DNA of 64,000 bases from Algoriphagus aquaeductus (GTDB lineage: Bacteria > Bacteroidota > Bacteroidia > Cytophagales > Cyclobacteriaceae), in assembly GCF_003253485.1 (NCBI RefSeq), contig NZ_QKTX01000004.1, positions 186,001 to 250,000 on the forward strand, written 5' to 3'. A program made the position numbers and the translations under genes. Below the pieces are notes generated by a model that was not told the DNA's origin, did no database searches, and saw only the letters and a list, made by a program, of their open reading frames with translations. This document shows, piece after piece, positions 43,802-53,096 of the stretch (position 1 is the first letter of the stretch; each line of letters starts with the position of its first letter).

Positions 43802-43932
43802 GGGCGGGAATTACCCATTACCTCCTACTAAAGCACGAGGTAATTCATTGCCAATAATCCAAATCTTTGAGAGGAAAGCTGCCTTAGCCCATTCTAGAAA
43901 ATACTATGCTTTCAATACGGCTTTAGCCCAAA
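43802..43932. repeat. Degenerate copy of the hairpin-rich repeat, before the helicase gene
   Basis: In the 319-bp gap before the helicase. It shares GGGCGGGAATT, CCTCC-TAAAGCA-GAGG and GGCTTTAGCCC with the copies at 48947 and 50245. It has its own perfect 8-bp hairpin, ATTACCTC (43817-43824) with GAGGTAAT (43837-43844), at the position where the other copies have CCTCC/GGAGG. Confidence 0.55.
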
Positions 43933-44085
43933 TAAAAGACAGAAAAGCCTACAAACCATTTTATCCCCTCAATCTAAAAAACCAAATAGAAACCACCATT
44001 CCTGTTTTACGCTTGGACAATACTAAAATCAGGATATATTCACGAAGGAAACGGAGGGTAAAGTCAACTAAAAGCTCATCATCAT

Positions 44086-47000
44086 TTGCATCGATCCACT
44101 TTGGACACCATTGTCTTTTTCGATACAGAAATCGATCCCCACAACCAAAAAATCCTAGATATCGGGGCCGTAACGGATGGAGGCAATACATTTCATCAGC
44201 CGAACGTCCATTCATTTCTGGAATTTTTCAAAGGAAACCACTATGCCTGTGGGCACAATATCTTCCTTCACGACCTGAAATACATCGGAAAAGTCATCTC
44301 CAAAGCAGGAATCCCTCCACATCACTGCATAGACACGCTTTTCCTTTCCCCCCTCCTTTTCCCAGCCAAACCCTACCACCGCCTCGTCAAGGACGACAAA
44401 CTCCAGACCGATGAAATAAACAACCCCCTCAACGATTCCATCAAAGCTCGGGATCTGTTTTTCGACGAAGTGGAAGCATTCAGGAGATTGCCGGATGGCC
44501 TGAAATTCATTTACAGTGGTCTTTTGGCCGACAAACGGGGGTTTACGGGCTTTTTCAACTTCAATTCCCAGTCAACATTCGATGGAGATCTGAAGTCTTT
44601 AATTCATCGGCAGTTTGATCGGGCCATTTGCCATCATGCAAGCCTGGATTCCATCATTGCCCAGCACCCGGTCGAACTCGCCTACAGCCTCGCCTTGATT
44701 TATTCCTTCACCGTTTCTGAACGAGACTTTTCCATCACTCCTCCTTGGGTGATGCGGAATTTTCCAGACGTGGAGCGGATTACTTTTCTGCTGCGAAATA
44801 CTCCATGCATTCCAGGTTGCCCCTATTGCCGGCAGGCCTTAGATATTCATCGCGGTCTGAAGCGGTTCTTTGGATTTGACTCCTATCGTACCTATGGTGG
44901 TGAGCCTCTCCAGGAAAAAGCGGTGCAGGCGGCCGTTCAGCACCAATCCATTTTGGCCATTTTCCCCACTGGAGGGGGCAAATCGATCACCTTTCAGGTG
45001 CCTGCCCTTATGAGCGGGGAAAATTCCCGGGGCCTGACCATAGTCATTTCGCCGCTCCAGTCCCTGATGAAAGATCAGGTGGACAATCTGGAGAAAATCG
45101 GCATTACCCAGGCTGTGACGATCAACGGCCTTCTGGATCCGATCGAGCGCGCCAAATCCTTCGAGCGGGTGGAAGACGGGTCTGCCTCTATTCTCTATAT
45201 TTCTCCGGAGTCTCTTCGCTCCAAGTCCATCGAGCGATTGATTCTAGGCAGAAAAATCAGCCGGTTTGTGATCGATGAAGCACACTGTTTTTCGGCTTGG
45301 GGACAGGACTTTCGCGTCGATTACCTGTACATCGGAGATTTTATCCGGTCTATTCAGGATCGAAAACATCTGAGCTCCCCCATCCCGATTTCCTGCTTTA
45401 CCGCCACAGCAAAGCAAAAAGTCATCGAAGACATTTTGGGCTATTTCAAGGAAAAGCTGAACCTTGACCTGAAACTGTTTACCTCCACGGCCTCACGCAC
45501 CAACTTACAATATCGGGTTTTTGAAAAGCAGGATGAAGAGTCCAAATACCTGGCACTTCGGGATCTGATCGATGAAAAAGGCTGTCCCACCATCGTCTAT
45601 GTCTCCCGAACCCGAAAAGCCAAAAAACTCACAGATCGACTAGTGGCTGACGGCTATTTGGCCAAGGCTTACCATGGGAAAATGGACAAGCAGGAAAAAT
45701 CCGAAAACCAGGATTCTTTCATGGAAGGCCACACCCAAATCATGGTGGCCACCTCGGCTTTTGGGATGGGTGTGGACAAAAAAGACGTCGGTCTAGTCGT
45801 CCATTTTGAGATTTCGGATTCTTTGGAAAATTACGTTCAGGAAGCAGGAAGGGCCGGAAGAGACGAGAAAATACAGGCAGACTGCTATGTCCTGTTTAAT
45901 GAGGAAGACCTCAGCAAGCATTTTCTGCTGCTGAACCAAACGAAACTTTCGATCAAGGAAATTCAGCAGGTGTGGAAAGCCATCAAAGACATCACCAAGC
46001 TTCGCCACAAAGTTTCCAATTCGGCACTGGAAATCGCCCGAAAGGCCGGTTGGGATGATGATGTGGCTGAAATAGAAACCCGAATCACCACCGCCATCGC
46101 TGCCTTGGAAGATGCCGGCTACCTGAAGCGAGGGCAAAACATGCCGAGAATCTTTGCCAACAGCATTTTGTCCCACACAGCCCAAGAGGCCATCGATAAA
46201 ATTAATAGCTCGGATCGCTTTCAGCCCAAGCAAAAAGAACAAGGCGTTCGGATCATCAAAAAGCTATTTTCCAGCAAAAGCCGAAAACACGCAAACGAAG
46301 AAGTCGCGGAAACCCGTATCGACTACATCAGCGATCACCTGGGGATTGTCAAACAGGAAGTGATCAATATCATTCACCTCCTTCGGGAGGAAAAAGTCCT
46401 CGCTGACGCAAAAGACCTCACCGCGTTTATCAAATCGGGTGAAACTGTCAACCATGCACTCCTCGGAGCTGAAATCTATGGCAAAATCGAAAACCAATTG
46501 GTTCAGCTTATTGAGCAGGAAGAAAAGAAATTTCACCTGAAAGAACTGAACGAGCAGCTAGAAACAGACGGACTGGAGGGAGTCAATCCAACCCGAATCA
46601 AAACCGTCCTCAATTTCTGGTCGATCAAAAACTGGATCCAACGCAAAACAGACTCCTTTTCCAAAAATCACTTTTCAGTGCTCAGTCTTCACCCAAGGGA
46701 AATCCTCAAAGACAAACTGCAAAAGCGTCACGTCCTTGCGCGGTTTATCCTCGAGTACCTTCACAGGAAAAGTCACTCACCGAGTCAGGAACTCACCCTT
46801 TGGAAAGAGGAACTGCTGGTGGAATTTTCAGTGTTGGAGCTCTTACATGCCTATGAGACGAGCAACGACCTGTTCAAACTTTCGGTAGATTCGGATGATA
46901 TCGAGGATACACTTTTTTACCTCTCCAAAATTGAGGCTCTGAAGATTGAAGGAGGTTTTCTCGTAGTGTATAACCAACTCACAATCGAACGATTGGAGCG

Positions 47001-48933
47001 GGACAATCGAAAAAAATACACCCTGGAGGACTACCAAAAACTAAGTCAGTTTTACGATAACAAAGTCCAGCAAATCCACATAGTCGGCGAATACGCCAAA
47101 AAAATGATTGGCAACTACCGCGAAGCCTTGCAGTTTGTCGAGGACTATTTCCATCTCAACTATGGCTCCTTTCTCCGAAGATATTTTCCCGGCAGCAAGG
47201 CTGAGGAGCTCAAACTGAAAATGACTCCGAGGAAGTTTCACCAACTTTTTGGAGAACTTTCACCTGCGCAACTTGCGATCGTGAAGGACTCCAAATCCAA
47301 ATACATCGGAGTCGCAGCCGGTCCCGGAAGTGGGAAGACCCGGATTTTGGTGCATAAGCTGGCCTCACTCCTGCTGATGGAAGATGTCAAGCACGAGCAG
47401 TTGCTCATGCTGACTTTTTCCAGGGCAGCCACCACAGAATTTAAGCATCGGCTGCTAGGACTGATAGGCAACGCTGCCAACTTTGTCGAGATCAAGACCT
47501 TTCACTCCTATTGCTTTGACTTGTTGGGCAGAGTGGGGAGTTTGGAAAAATCGGGAGAAATTCTGAAAACGGCCATCGAAAGGATTAAAGAGGGAGAAGT
47601 GGAGATGAATCGGATCACCAAGACCGTATTGGTCATCGATGAGGCACAGGATATGGATGCCGACGAATTTGAGCTGATCCGAACACTCATGCAAAGCAAT
47701 GAAGACCTGAGAGTCATCGCAGTGGGAGATGATGACCAAAACATCTATGAGTTTAGAGGTTCGAGTTCGTCTTATTTTGAAAAGTTGATCAAGGCCAAAG
47801 GCTCCACCAAGTACGAGTTGGTCGAAAACTACCGAAGTCTCCCCAACCTGGTGGAGTTCAACAATCAATGGGCACAAAAAATCAATCATCGCCTCAAGGA
47901 GTTTCCTATCATAGCCAAGCAGACCGAGCCGGGTACAATCCGGATATTCAGGTATCAAAGCTCCAATCTCATCCTTCCTGTGGCAAATCAGATTGCTGAA
48001 AGCCCCTTGAAAGGAAGCGCTTGCGTACTGGCCAAAACCAATGAGGAAGCACTTCAACTCTGCGGTATGCTTTTGAAAAACGGACTAAAAGCCAAGCTCA
48101 TCCAATCCAATGAGGACTTCATCTTGGCTAGCCTTACGGAAGTAAGGTACTTTTCCAATCAGCTTTTCACCCATTCAGACACTTATCTGATTCCGGAAGA
48201 TCTCTGGGATTCTGCCAAGGGTGATCTCAAAAGAAGGCATCACCGCAGCACCAAGCTGGATAGTTGCCTGGCTTTGATCCGGGATTTTGAGCGGAGTCAT
48301 CCACTCAAAAAATACAAGTCCGATTGGGAGGTTTTTCTGCGGGAATCCAAGCTGGAGGATTTTCACCTGGCAGATCAAGAAACCATCCTCGTATCCACCA
48401 TGCACAAGGTGAAAGGGAGGGAATTTGATCAGGTATTTCTCATGCTGGACAACTACCGAATCGACTCTGACTCGGACAAAAGATTGCTGTATGTGGCAAT
48501 GACACGCGCAAAGAAAAACCTCACAATCCACCTCAATTCTGGGTTTCTGGATGATTTGGAAACTCAAAACTTGAAGAGAATAGAAGACCAAAACCCGTAT
48601 CTGCCCTCCACCTGCCTGACCAAACAGCTTACCTTTAAGGACGTTTGGCTGGATTACTTCACCAGTCGTCAGTATTTGGTAAACAACTTGACCTCTGGTG
48701 ATCAACTGACCCTGAATGAGAGCGGTTGTGAAAATTCAAAAGGGAAAAGCGTTTTAAAGTTTTCCCAGAAATTTCTTCAAGAAATGAATGAGTTGAAAAG
48801 AAAAGGATTCATGCCTAAATCATCCAAAGTAAATTTTATCCTTTATTGGAGAAAAGAGGAAGATCAGCAGGAATATCAGGTGATTCTGCCAGAGATTGAA
48901 TTTGAAAGAAAGGAACCGATTCAGCTGTCGTGA
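44086..48933 (+). CDS. Exonuclease-RecQ-UvrD fusion helicase
   Basis: 1615 residues; the start is TTG (44086 or 44101), as no ATG occurs between the upstream stop and the first domain. Domains in order: DEDD-type 3'-5' exonuclease (8-125; DTE at 13-15, CGHNIFLHDL at 55-64, a His98/Asp103 pair and Asp117 as further candidates); a Cys-containing linker (CIPGCPYC 241-248); RecQ helicase (Walker A FPTGGGKS 293-300, DEAH 397-400, motif VI QEAGRAGRD 585-593), followed by a helical region; UvrD/PcrA-type helicase (Walker A AAGPGSGKT about 1077-1085, DEAQDMD 1185, GDDDQNIYEFRG 1214, HKVKGREFD 1440, LLYVAMTRAKK 1467). A multi-helicase DNA-processing enzyme, either for repair or for defence; single gene. 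Confidence 0.9.
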   Translation: MHRSTLDTIVFFDTEIDPHNQKILDIGAVTDGGNTFHQPNVHSFLEFFKGNHYACGHNIFLHDLKYIGKVISKAGIPPHHCIDTLFLSPLLFPAKPYHRLVKDDKLQTDEINNPLNDSIKARDLFFDEVEAFRRLPDGLKFIYSGLLADKRGFTGFFNFNSQSTFDGDLKSLIHRQFDRAICHHASLDSIIAQHPVELAYSLALIYSFTVSERDFSITPPWVMRNFPDVERITFLLRNTPCIPGCPYCRQALDIHRGLKRFFGFDSYRTYGGEPLQEKAVQAAVQHQSILAIFPTGGGKSITFQVPALMSGENSRGLTIVISPLQSLMKDQVDNLEKIGITQAVTINGLLDPIERAKSFERVEDGSASILYISPESLRSKSIERLILGRKISRFVIDEAHCFSAWGQDFRVDYLYIGDFIRSIQDRKHLSSPIPISCFTATAKQKVIEDILGYFKEKLNLDLKLFTSTASRTNLQYRVFEKQDEESKYLALRDLIDEKGCPTIVYVSRTRKAKKLTDRLVADGYLAKAYHGKMDKQEKSENQDSFMEGHTQIMVATSAFGMGVDKKDVGLVVHFEISDSLENYVQEAGRAGRDEKIQADCYVLFNEEDLSKHFLLLNQTKLSIKEIQQVWKAIKDITKLRHKVSNSALEIARKAGWDDDVAEIETRITTAIAALEDAGYLKRGQNMPRIFANSILSHTAQEAIDKINSSDRFQPKQKEQGVRIIKKLFSSKSRKHANEEVAETRIDYISDHLGIVKQEVINIIHLLREEKVLADAKDLTAFIKSGETVNHALLGAEIYGKIENQLVQLIEQEEKKFHLKELNEQLETDGLEGVNPTRIKTVLNFWSIKNWIQRKTDSFSKNHFSVLSLHPREILKDKLQKRHVLARFILEYLHRKSHSPSQELTLWKEELLVEFSVLELLHAYETSNDLFKLSVDSDDIEDTLFYLSKIEALKIEGGFLVVYNQLTIERLERDNRKKYTLEDYQKLSQFYDNKVQQIHIVGEYAKKMIGNYREALQFVEDYFHLNYGSFLRRYFPGSKAEELKLKMTPRKFHQLFGELSPAQLAIVKDSKSKYIGVAAGPGSGKTRILVHKLASLLLMEDVKHEQLLMLTFSRAATTEFKHRLLGLIGNAANFVEIKTFHSYCFDLLGRVGSLEKSGEILKTAIERIKEGEVEMNRITKTVLVIDEAQDMDADEFELIRTLMQSNEDLRVIAVGDDDQNIYEFRGSSSSYFEKLIKAKGSTKYELVENYRSLPNLVEFNNQWAQKINHRLKEFPIIAKQTEPGTIRIFRYQSSNLILPVANQIAESPLKGSACVLAKTNEEALQLCGMLLKNGLKAKLIQSNEDFILASLTEVRYFSNQLFTHSDTYLIPEDLWDSAKGDLKRRHHRSTKLDSCLALIRDFERSHPLKKYKSDWEVFLRESKLEDFHLADQETILVSTMHKVKGREFDQVFLMLDNYRIDSDSDKRLLYVAMTRAKKNLTIHLNSGFLDDLETQNLKRIEDQNPYLPSTCLTKQLTFKDVWLDYFTSRQYLVNNLTSGDQLTLNESGCENSKGKSVLKFSQKFLQEMNELKRKGFMPKSSKVNFILYWRKEEDQQEYQVILPEIEFERKEPIQLS

Positions 48934-48946
48934 CCCTCCAATTTAT

Positions 48947-49210
48947 CCCTCCTAGGTGTAGACTACTTCCCACAAGCATTGAGGTTCAGGAAAGAGCCGG
49001 GCGGGATTTGCAATTCCGCCCTTCTATTTTCAGGAATTTGCAATTCCATTTCCTCCTATTAAGCAAAATGAATTGGGCTAAAGCCCACCAGTTCTACACC
49101 TTTCCTTTTCCCCTCCAGCTAAAGCAGGAGGCAATTCAAAGACTGCGATCCCAATTCTTGAATAGGAATACGGCTTTAGCCCATTTTCAGAAAATCCTGA
49201 TCTACCCCAC
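48947..49210. repeat. Hairpin-rich repeat copy A (about 264 bp)
   Basis: Starts ccctcctaggtgtagactac and ends with ctaccccac. It contains GGGCGG/CCGCCC, GGAATT/AATTCC, GGGCTAAAGCCC (49075-49086) and CCTCC/GGAGG (49112-49131) hairpins. Closely similar to copy B at 50245-50505; the remaining part of the 357-bp gap up to 49290 holds the HigBA promoter. No gene. Confidence 0.8.
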
Positions 49211-49259
49211 TGCGCCAAGCGCCAAACCGTTAGAGTGCATTAAAGGAAACCGCTGCATT

Positions 49260-49291
49260 TTTGGAAAATGTTATCTTTTGAGATAACTTTG
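49260..49291 (+). promoter_or_regulatory. Promoter and operator of higBA
   Basis: TTTG (49260-49263) and TAACTTTG (49284-49291) with a 20-bp spacer form a full Bacteroidota-type -33/-7 promoter. The spacer includes the perfect 7-bp inverted repeat GTTATCTTTTGAGATAAC (49270-49287), a likely HigA operator. Confidence 0.7.
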
Positions 49292-49296
49292 TGGAT

Positions 49297-49632
49297 ATGG
49301 TAAGGAAGATCATTTTTTATGAAAACCACTTTATTGAATTTTACCAAAGCCAGAATGATAAGGTAAAAAGTAAGATCCAATATGTATTTGAACTGATCAA
49401 GCAAGTAGAAAGGGTACCAGAAAAGTTTCTCAAGCATCTTGAAGGAACTGAGGGGTTATATGAAATAAGAGTTGAGTTTCAATCAAATATTTTCAGGATC
49501 TTTTGCTGCTTTGATGAAGAAAGGCTGGTGGTTCTGTTCAACGGTTTTCAAAAAAAGACCCAAAAGACTCCGAAGAATGAATTGGAGAAAGCAGAAAGGT
49601 TAATGAAGGAATATTTTCAAACAAAGAAATAA
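49297..49632 (+). CDS. HigB-type toxin (RelE-like, Gp49/DUF891 family)
   Basis: About 111 residues from the ATG at 49297 (a GTG at 49291 is the alternative). RelE-fold ribosome-dependent mRNA interferase type: RKIIFYENHFIEFYQSQNDKVKSKIQYVFELIK, FLKHLEGTEGLYEIRVEFQSNIFRIFCCFDEERLVVLFNGFQKK. Toxin gene precedes antitoxin, the order typical of HigBA. The -7 box ends only a few bases before the start, so the mRNA may be leaderless. Confidence 0.88.
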   Translation: MVRKIIFYENHFIEFYQSQNDKVKSKIQYVFELIKQVERVPEKFLKHLEGTEGLYEIRVEFQSNIFRIFCCFDEERLVVLFNGFQKKTQKTPKNELEKAERLMKEYFQTKK

Positions 49633-49636
49633 AATC

Positions 49637-49936
49637 ATGAAGGATTATAGCAAAGTCAAAACATTCGATGAACTGATCGAATTGGAACATGGAAAAATCG
49701 GAAGTGAAAGCAGAAATAAGTATGAAGAAAATGCCCAGATGTTCATCATCAGCGAAATGCTAAAAGAAGCGAGGAAGGAAGCAAATCTGACTCAAGAACA
49801 ATTGGCAGAAAAAGCAGGTACAAAGAAAAGTTATATTTCCAAGCTTGAAAATGGAAAAGGAAATATTCAGTTGTCAACTTTGATCCGGATTTTCGAACAA
49901 GGACTGAATAAAAGAATTGGCTTAACATTCCTGTGA
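49637..49936 (+). CDS. HigA-type antitoxin (Xre HTH)
   Basis: 99 residues. An HTH domain occupies the C-terminal half (LTQEQLAEKAGTKKSYISKLENGKGNIQLSTLIRIFEQGL) after a variable, charged N-terminal half that contacts the toxin. It lies 4 bp after the toxin stop and is expected to bind the palindrome at 49270-49287, repressing the pair. Confidence 0.88.
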   Translation: MKDYSKVKTFDELIELEHGKIGSESRNKYEENAQMFIISEMLKEARKEANLTQEQLAEKAGTKKSYISKLENGKGNIQLSTLIRIFEQGLNKRIGLTFL

Positions 49937-50244
49937 GCATTCGAAAGGAATAACGCACGCTAACATCACCTTGGAAGACAGCGGGCAATTCCGAGTAAAT
50001 TGAAAGTTTAGTATCTTCAAGGAGTTAGGAGTAGGTTGGAAGAGAACGGCTCCGAAAGTCCGCCGTCTCCTAGATGAATCCCCTTAGTCAGAATTAAACA
50101 ACGACATGCGAGACAATTTTGCACCTCAAATTATTGAAGCTTTAAAAAAAGAGCGGCATTCATCAGCTCAATTCCAGACTGTAAAAAAATGACGATAGGC
50201 CCCTTCTGAGTGTAGAATTTGAGATTGAATAATCGGAATTCCCC
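49937..50244. other. Gene-free stretch with a 28-codon remnant frame
   Basis: No complete gene. An ATG frame at 50106-50192 encodes 28 residues (MRDNFAPQIIEALKKERHSS and a short tail) and then stops; it may be a decayed gene fragment. Otherwise I see nothing coding between higA and the next repeat. Confidence 0.4.
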
Positions 50245-50505
50245 CCCTCCTAGGTGTAGACTACTTCCCACAAGCATTGAGGTTCAGTAAGGAGCTGGGC
50301 GGGATTTGTAATTCCGCCCTTCTATTTTTTGGAATTTGTAATTCCATTTCCTCCAATTCAGCAAAATGATTTGGGCTAAAGCCCAGCTAATACTGATTCC
50401 TTTTCCCCTCCAGCTAAAGCAGGAGGCAATTCAAAGACTGCGATCCCAATTCTTGAATAGGAATGCGGCTTCAGCCCATTCCCAGAAAATCCTGATCTAC
50501 CCCAC
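50245..50505. repeat. Hairpin-rich repeat copy B (about 261 bp)
   Basis: Same start and end words as copy A (48947-49210), with GGGCTAAAGCCC at 50373-50384 and the CCTCC/GGAGG hairpin. Differences are mostly single bases. It is followed by another GGGCTTTAGCCC (50508-50519). Nothing coding is seen from here to the Gfo/Idh gene at 50637. Confidence 0.8.
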
Positions 50506-50636
50506 GCGGGCTTTAGCCCAAAAAATCACCTATTTTTCACCTTCAATTATTCCTCAAAGGGCCATATCATCCCCCGAATGGTTGGGTTCGAAGGACCAAA
50601 TCCAATAAATTTAAACCGATCGAACCCTTACTAACC

Positions 50637-52046
50637 ATGAACAACGATAAAGCACCCTTTTCCCGGAGAGATTTTGTGAAAGCCGCTGCACTCAGCGGTG
50701 CAGGAATGATGATTGTACCCCGACATGTGATCGGAGGACCGGGCTACACCGCCCCCAGTGATCAGGTCAACTTGGGCATCATCGGTGCAGGGGGAAAAGG
50801 AAAGCAAAACGCCGCGGAGTTTTTGAAACTGGAAAATGTCAATATCAGCGCCGTAGCAGATCCGGCTTACTACTGGAATCTGGCGGATTTTTACTACCGC
50901 TCCGAGGCCGGAAGAGGTCCTGTGACAGAAATGATCGAGACGCAGCAAGCAGCAAAAGGCAACACCAAGCGGGTGGCTCAATACAACAATTTCCGCAAAA
51001 TGATGGAAAATACCACCGAACTGGACGGCATCGTGATCTCCACGCCTGACCATACCCATGCTTACATCGCCCTGATGGCCCTGAAAATGGGCAAGCACGT
51101 ATTCTGCGAAAAACCCCTCACCCACAATATCTGGGAAGCCCGCGAGGTAGCCAAAGTAACCCAGGAAACCGGCCTGATGACCCAAATGGGCAATATGGGA
51201 CACTCCACGGATGGCATCCGTGAGACGGTCGAATACCTGCGTGCCGGTGTGATCGGGGAAGTCAAAGAATGCCATGCTTGGGTTCCTGCGGGCCGATGGA
51301 TCCCCAGCCTGAGAGGATTGCCAGAAGGAAAAAGTACCATGCCTGTCGGTTTTGACTGGGATCAATGGATCGGCCCACGGGAAATGGTGCCTTTCCACGA
51401 GAATTATGTTCCGGTCACTTGGAGGGATTTTTGGGATTATGGTTGCGGGGCTTTGGGCGATTTTGGTTGCCATGATTTGGATGCCGTGACTTGGGCCTTT
51501 AATCTGAAAAGTCCGGATACGGTTCAGGTATTCCCTGCCGGCTATTCCGACAGCAAAATCGCTCCTTATGGGGAAATTGGCTATTTCAATTTCTCTTCGA
51601 AAGGAGATCAAAAAGCCATGAAAATCAACTGGTATTCCGGCGGCTTAAAGCCTGACCTGCATCCTGCCTTGCCGACAGGCTATGCCTATCCGGCCAGAGC
51701 TTCCATGTTTGTTGGCAGCAAAGGCATCATCATCAATGACGGAAGCCAGCGCAAGCCTCAGGTTTTCCCGGAGTCTCTCCGAAACAGCATCAAACCGCCC
51801 AAGCAAACGATCGCCCGATCTGCAGGCCATTTCCAGGACTGGGTCAATGCCATCCGAAACAAGGAGCAATCTTCAGCCAATTTTGAGTATGGTTCCCGAT
51901 TGACTGAGATCACCTTGCTGGGTGTATTGTCCCTGCGAATGGGAGGAAAATTGATCCAATGGGATTATGAAAATATGAAGGCAAAAGGCATCCCGGAAGC
52001 CGATCAGTACATCAAGGAGCCTGTCAGATCGGGTTGGGAAATGTAA
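50637..52046 (+). CDS. Tat-exported Gfo/Idh/MocA oxidoreductase
   Basis: 469 residues. Twin-arginine signal SRRDFVKAAALSGAGMM at the N-terminus, so the folded, cofactor-loaded enzyme is exported to the periplasm. NAD(P) motif VNLGIIGAGGKGKQ, catalytic CEKPLTHN and GCHDLDAVTWAF follow. The C-terminal half carries the Gfo/Idh/MocA substrate domain with bacterial extension. Exported members act on glycosides with tightly bound NAD(H). It is a single gene with its own terminator and could supply 3-keto-sugars to the DUF1080-type pathway (inference). Confidence 0.88.
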   Translation: MNNDKAPFSRRDFVKAAALSGAGMMIVPRHVIGGPGYTAPSDQVNLGIIGAGGKGKQNAAEFLKLENVNISAVADPAYYWNLADFYYRSEAGRGPVTEMIETQQAAKGNTKRVAQYNNFRKMMENTTELDGIVISTPDHTHAYIALMALKMGKHVFCEKPLTHNIWEAREVAKVTQETGLMTQMGNMGHSTDGIRETVEYLRAGVIGEVKECHAWVPAGRWIPSLRGLPEGKSTMPVGFDWDQWIGPREMVPFHENYVPVTWRDFWDYGCGALGDFGCHDLDAVTWAFNLKSPDTVQVFPAGYSDSKIAPYGEIGYFNFSSKGDQKAMKINWYSGGLKPDLHPALPTGYAYPARASMFVGSKGIIINDGSQRKPQVFPESLRNSIKPPKQTIARSAGHFQDWVNAIRNKEQSSANFEYGSRLTEITLLGVLSLRMGGKLIQWDYENMKAKGIPEADQYIKEPVRSGWEM

Positions 52047-52063
52047 GTCCTATCCACCATTCT

Positions 52064-52092
52064 AAAGGGAGCGATTTGGCTCCCTTTTTTGT
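52064..52092 (+). terminator. Terminator after the Tat-Gfo/Idh gene
   Basis: GGGAGC pairs with GCTCCC around GATTTG, flanked by AAA and TTTTTT. Only 18 bp after the stop codon. Confidence 0.92.
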
Positions 52093-52253
52093 CTACCCTT
52101 GGTACTTTCGGACAAGAACCACCTATTTCAAGTATCCCAATATCCTCGAATACAAAGGTTGCTTTAGCCCAAAACCCCTCCACATTTTCCAGATCCCACC
52201 TCCCCTTCCCTCCTTAGATAGCCTTATATTTATCCATATCAGCGATCATTTCA

Positions 52254-53096
52254 ATGCAGCAACTTTTCCAAATCTTCCGGGTGGACAGTGCCGAAGCCCA
52301 GCGAATCAGCGCTTCGCCGGCTGAACCCCACCTTCATACCTACGAGGAACTCATCATCGGTATGGAGGGGCAGCTCGAGCATTTTATCGACTTTCAGACG
52401 ACCGTACTTGAGGCTCCTTTCGTGAGTTTTGTGACCAAAGGAAAGGTTCACCGGGTGATTCCCCAGCTGAAAAACGGCGCCTGCGACCTGTGGGTAATCC
52501 GTTTTCAAAGTGAATTTATCCCCGAAATCACCTTCCAACTTTACGCCAGCTACCACAATCGGGCGATGTTGAAGCTGCCCGATGATTACTGTTTCAGGCG
52601 GCTGACTACTCTTTGTCAACTTCTGAACGAGGAGATGCATCAGGAAACGCCCGATCTGAGCGTGGTGAGGCATTTGCTCACGGCCCTGTTTATCATGATC
52701 GAATCGGAAAAAAACAAAACCCACCCAAAGGAATTCCAGCTTTCTCCTACACAAAACACCACCCTTCAAAACTTCCTGAAGATCCTTGAGGAAAACTTCC
52801 GAAGGCCTGTCGGAGTGGATTTTTATGCGGAAAAACTGTTTATGTCTGCACGAAATCTCAACTTGATCTGCAAAAACATCCTCCAGCAGACTGTCTCCGA
52901 AATCATCGAAACCCGCAAACTCATTGAAGCAAAAAACCAGTTGACCTACTCGGACAAAAACATTTCTGAAATCGGCTATGACTTGGGCTTCAACGAAAAG
53001 GCCTACTTCACCAACGTGTTTAAAAAGCGGACCGGGCAGACGCCCTCAGAGTTTCGGGAAGAGATGCGAAAGCTGCTTTCTAGGAAGGTCGTTTGA
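52254..53096 (+). CDS. AraC family transcriptional regulator
   Basis: 280 residues. An N-terminal cupin sensor (about 20-120; SPAEPHLHTYEELIIGMEGQLEHFIDF) is followed by the AraC double HTH at the C-terminus (about 180-275; FLKILEENFRRPVGVDFYAEKLFMSARNLNLICKN and the second helix ISEIGYDLGFNEKAYFTNVFKKRTGQTPSEFR). A cytosolic activator, probably for the SDR-SpxH-DODA group downstream or for sugar genes. Confidence 0.9.
   Translation: MQQLFQIFRVDSAEAQRISASPAEPHLHTYEELIIGMEGQLEHFIDFQTTVLEAPFVSFVTKGKVHRVIPQLKNGACDLWVIRFQSEFIPEITFQLYASYHNRAMLKLPDDYCFRRLTTLCQLLNEEMHQETPDLSVVRHLLTALFIMIESEKNKTHPKEFQLSPTQNTTLQNFLKILEENFRRPVGVDFYAEKLFMSARNLNLICKNILQQTVSEIIETRKLIEAKNQLTYSDKNISEIGYDLGFNEKAYFTNVFKKRTGQTPSEFREEMRKLLSRKVV

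Noticed and set aside
43848..44414. Plus-strand frame of 188 codons before and inside the helicase gene
   Set aside because: It overlaps the exonuclease domain in another frame and its first half lies in the repeat; composition is not protein-like.
45793..48705. Several minus-strand frames of 65-200 codons inside the helicase fusion
   Set aside because: All are antisense shadows of conserved helicase motifs.
50040..50075. GC-rich hairpin near 50055 considered as a tRNA or small RNA
   Set aside because: No cloverleaf or conserved T-loop, and only a 5-bp stem.
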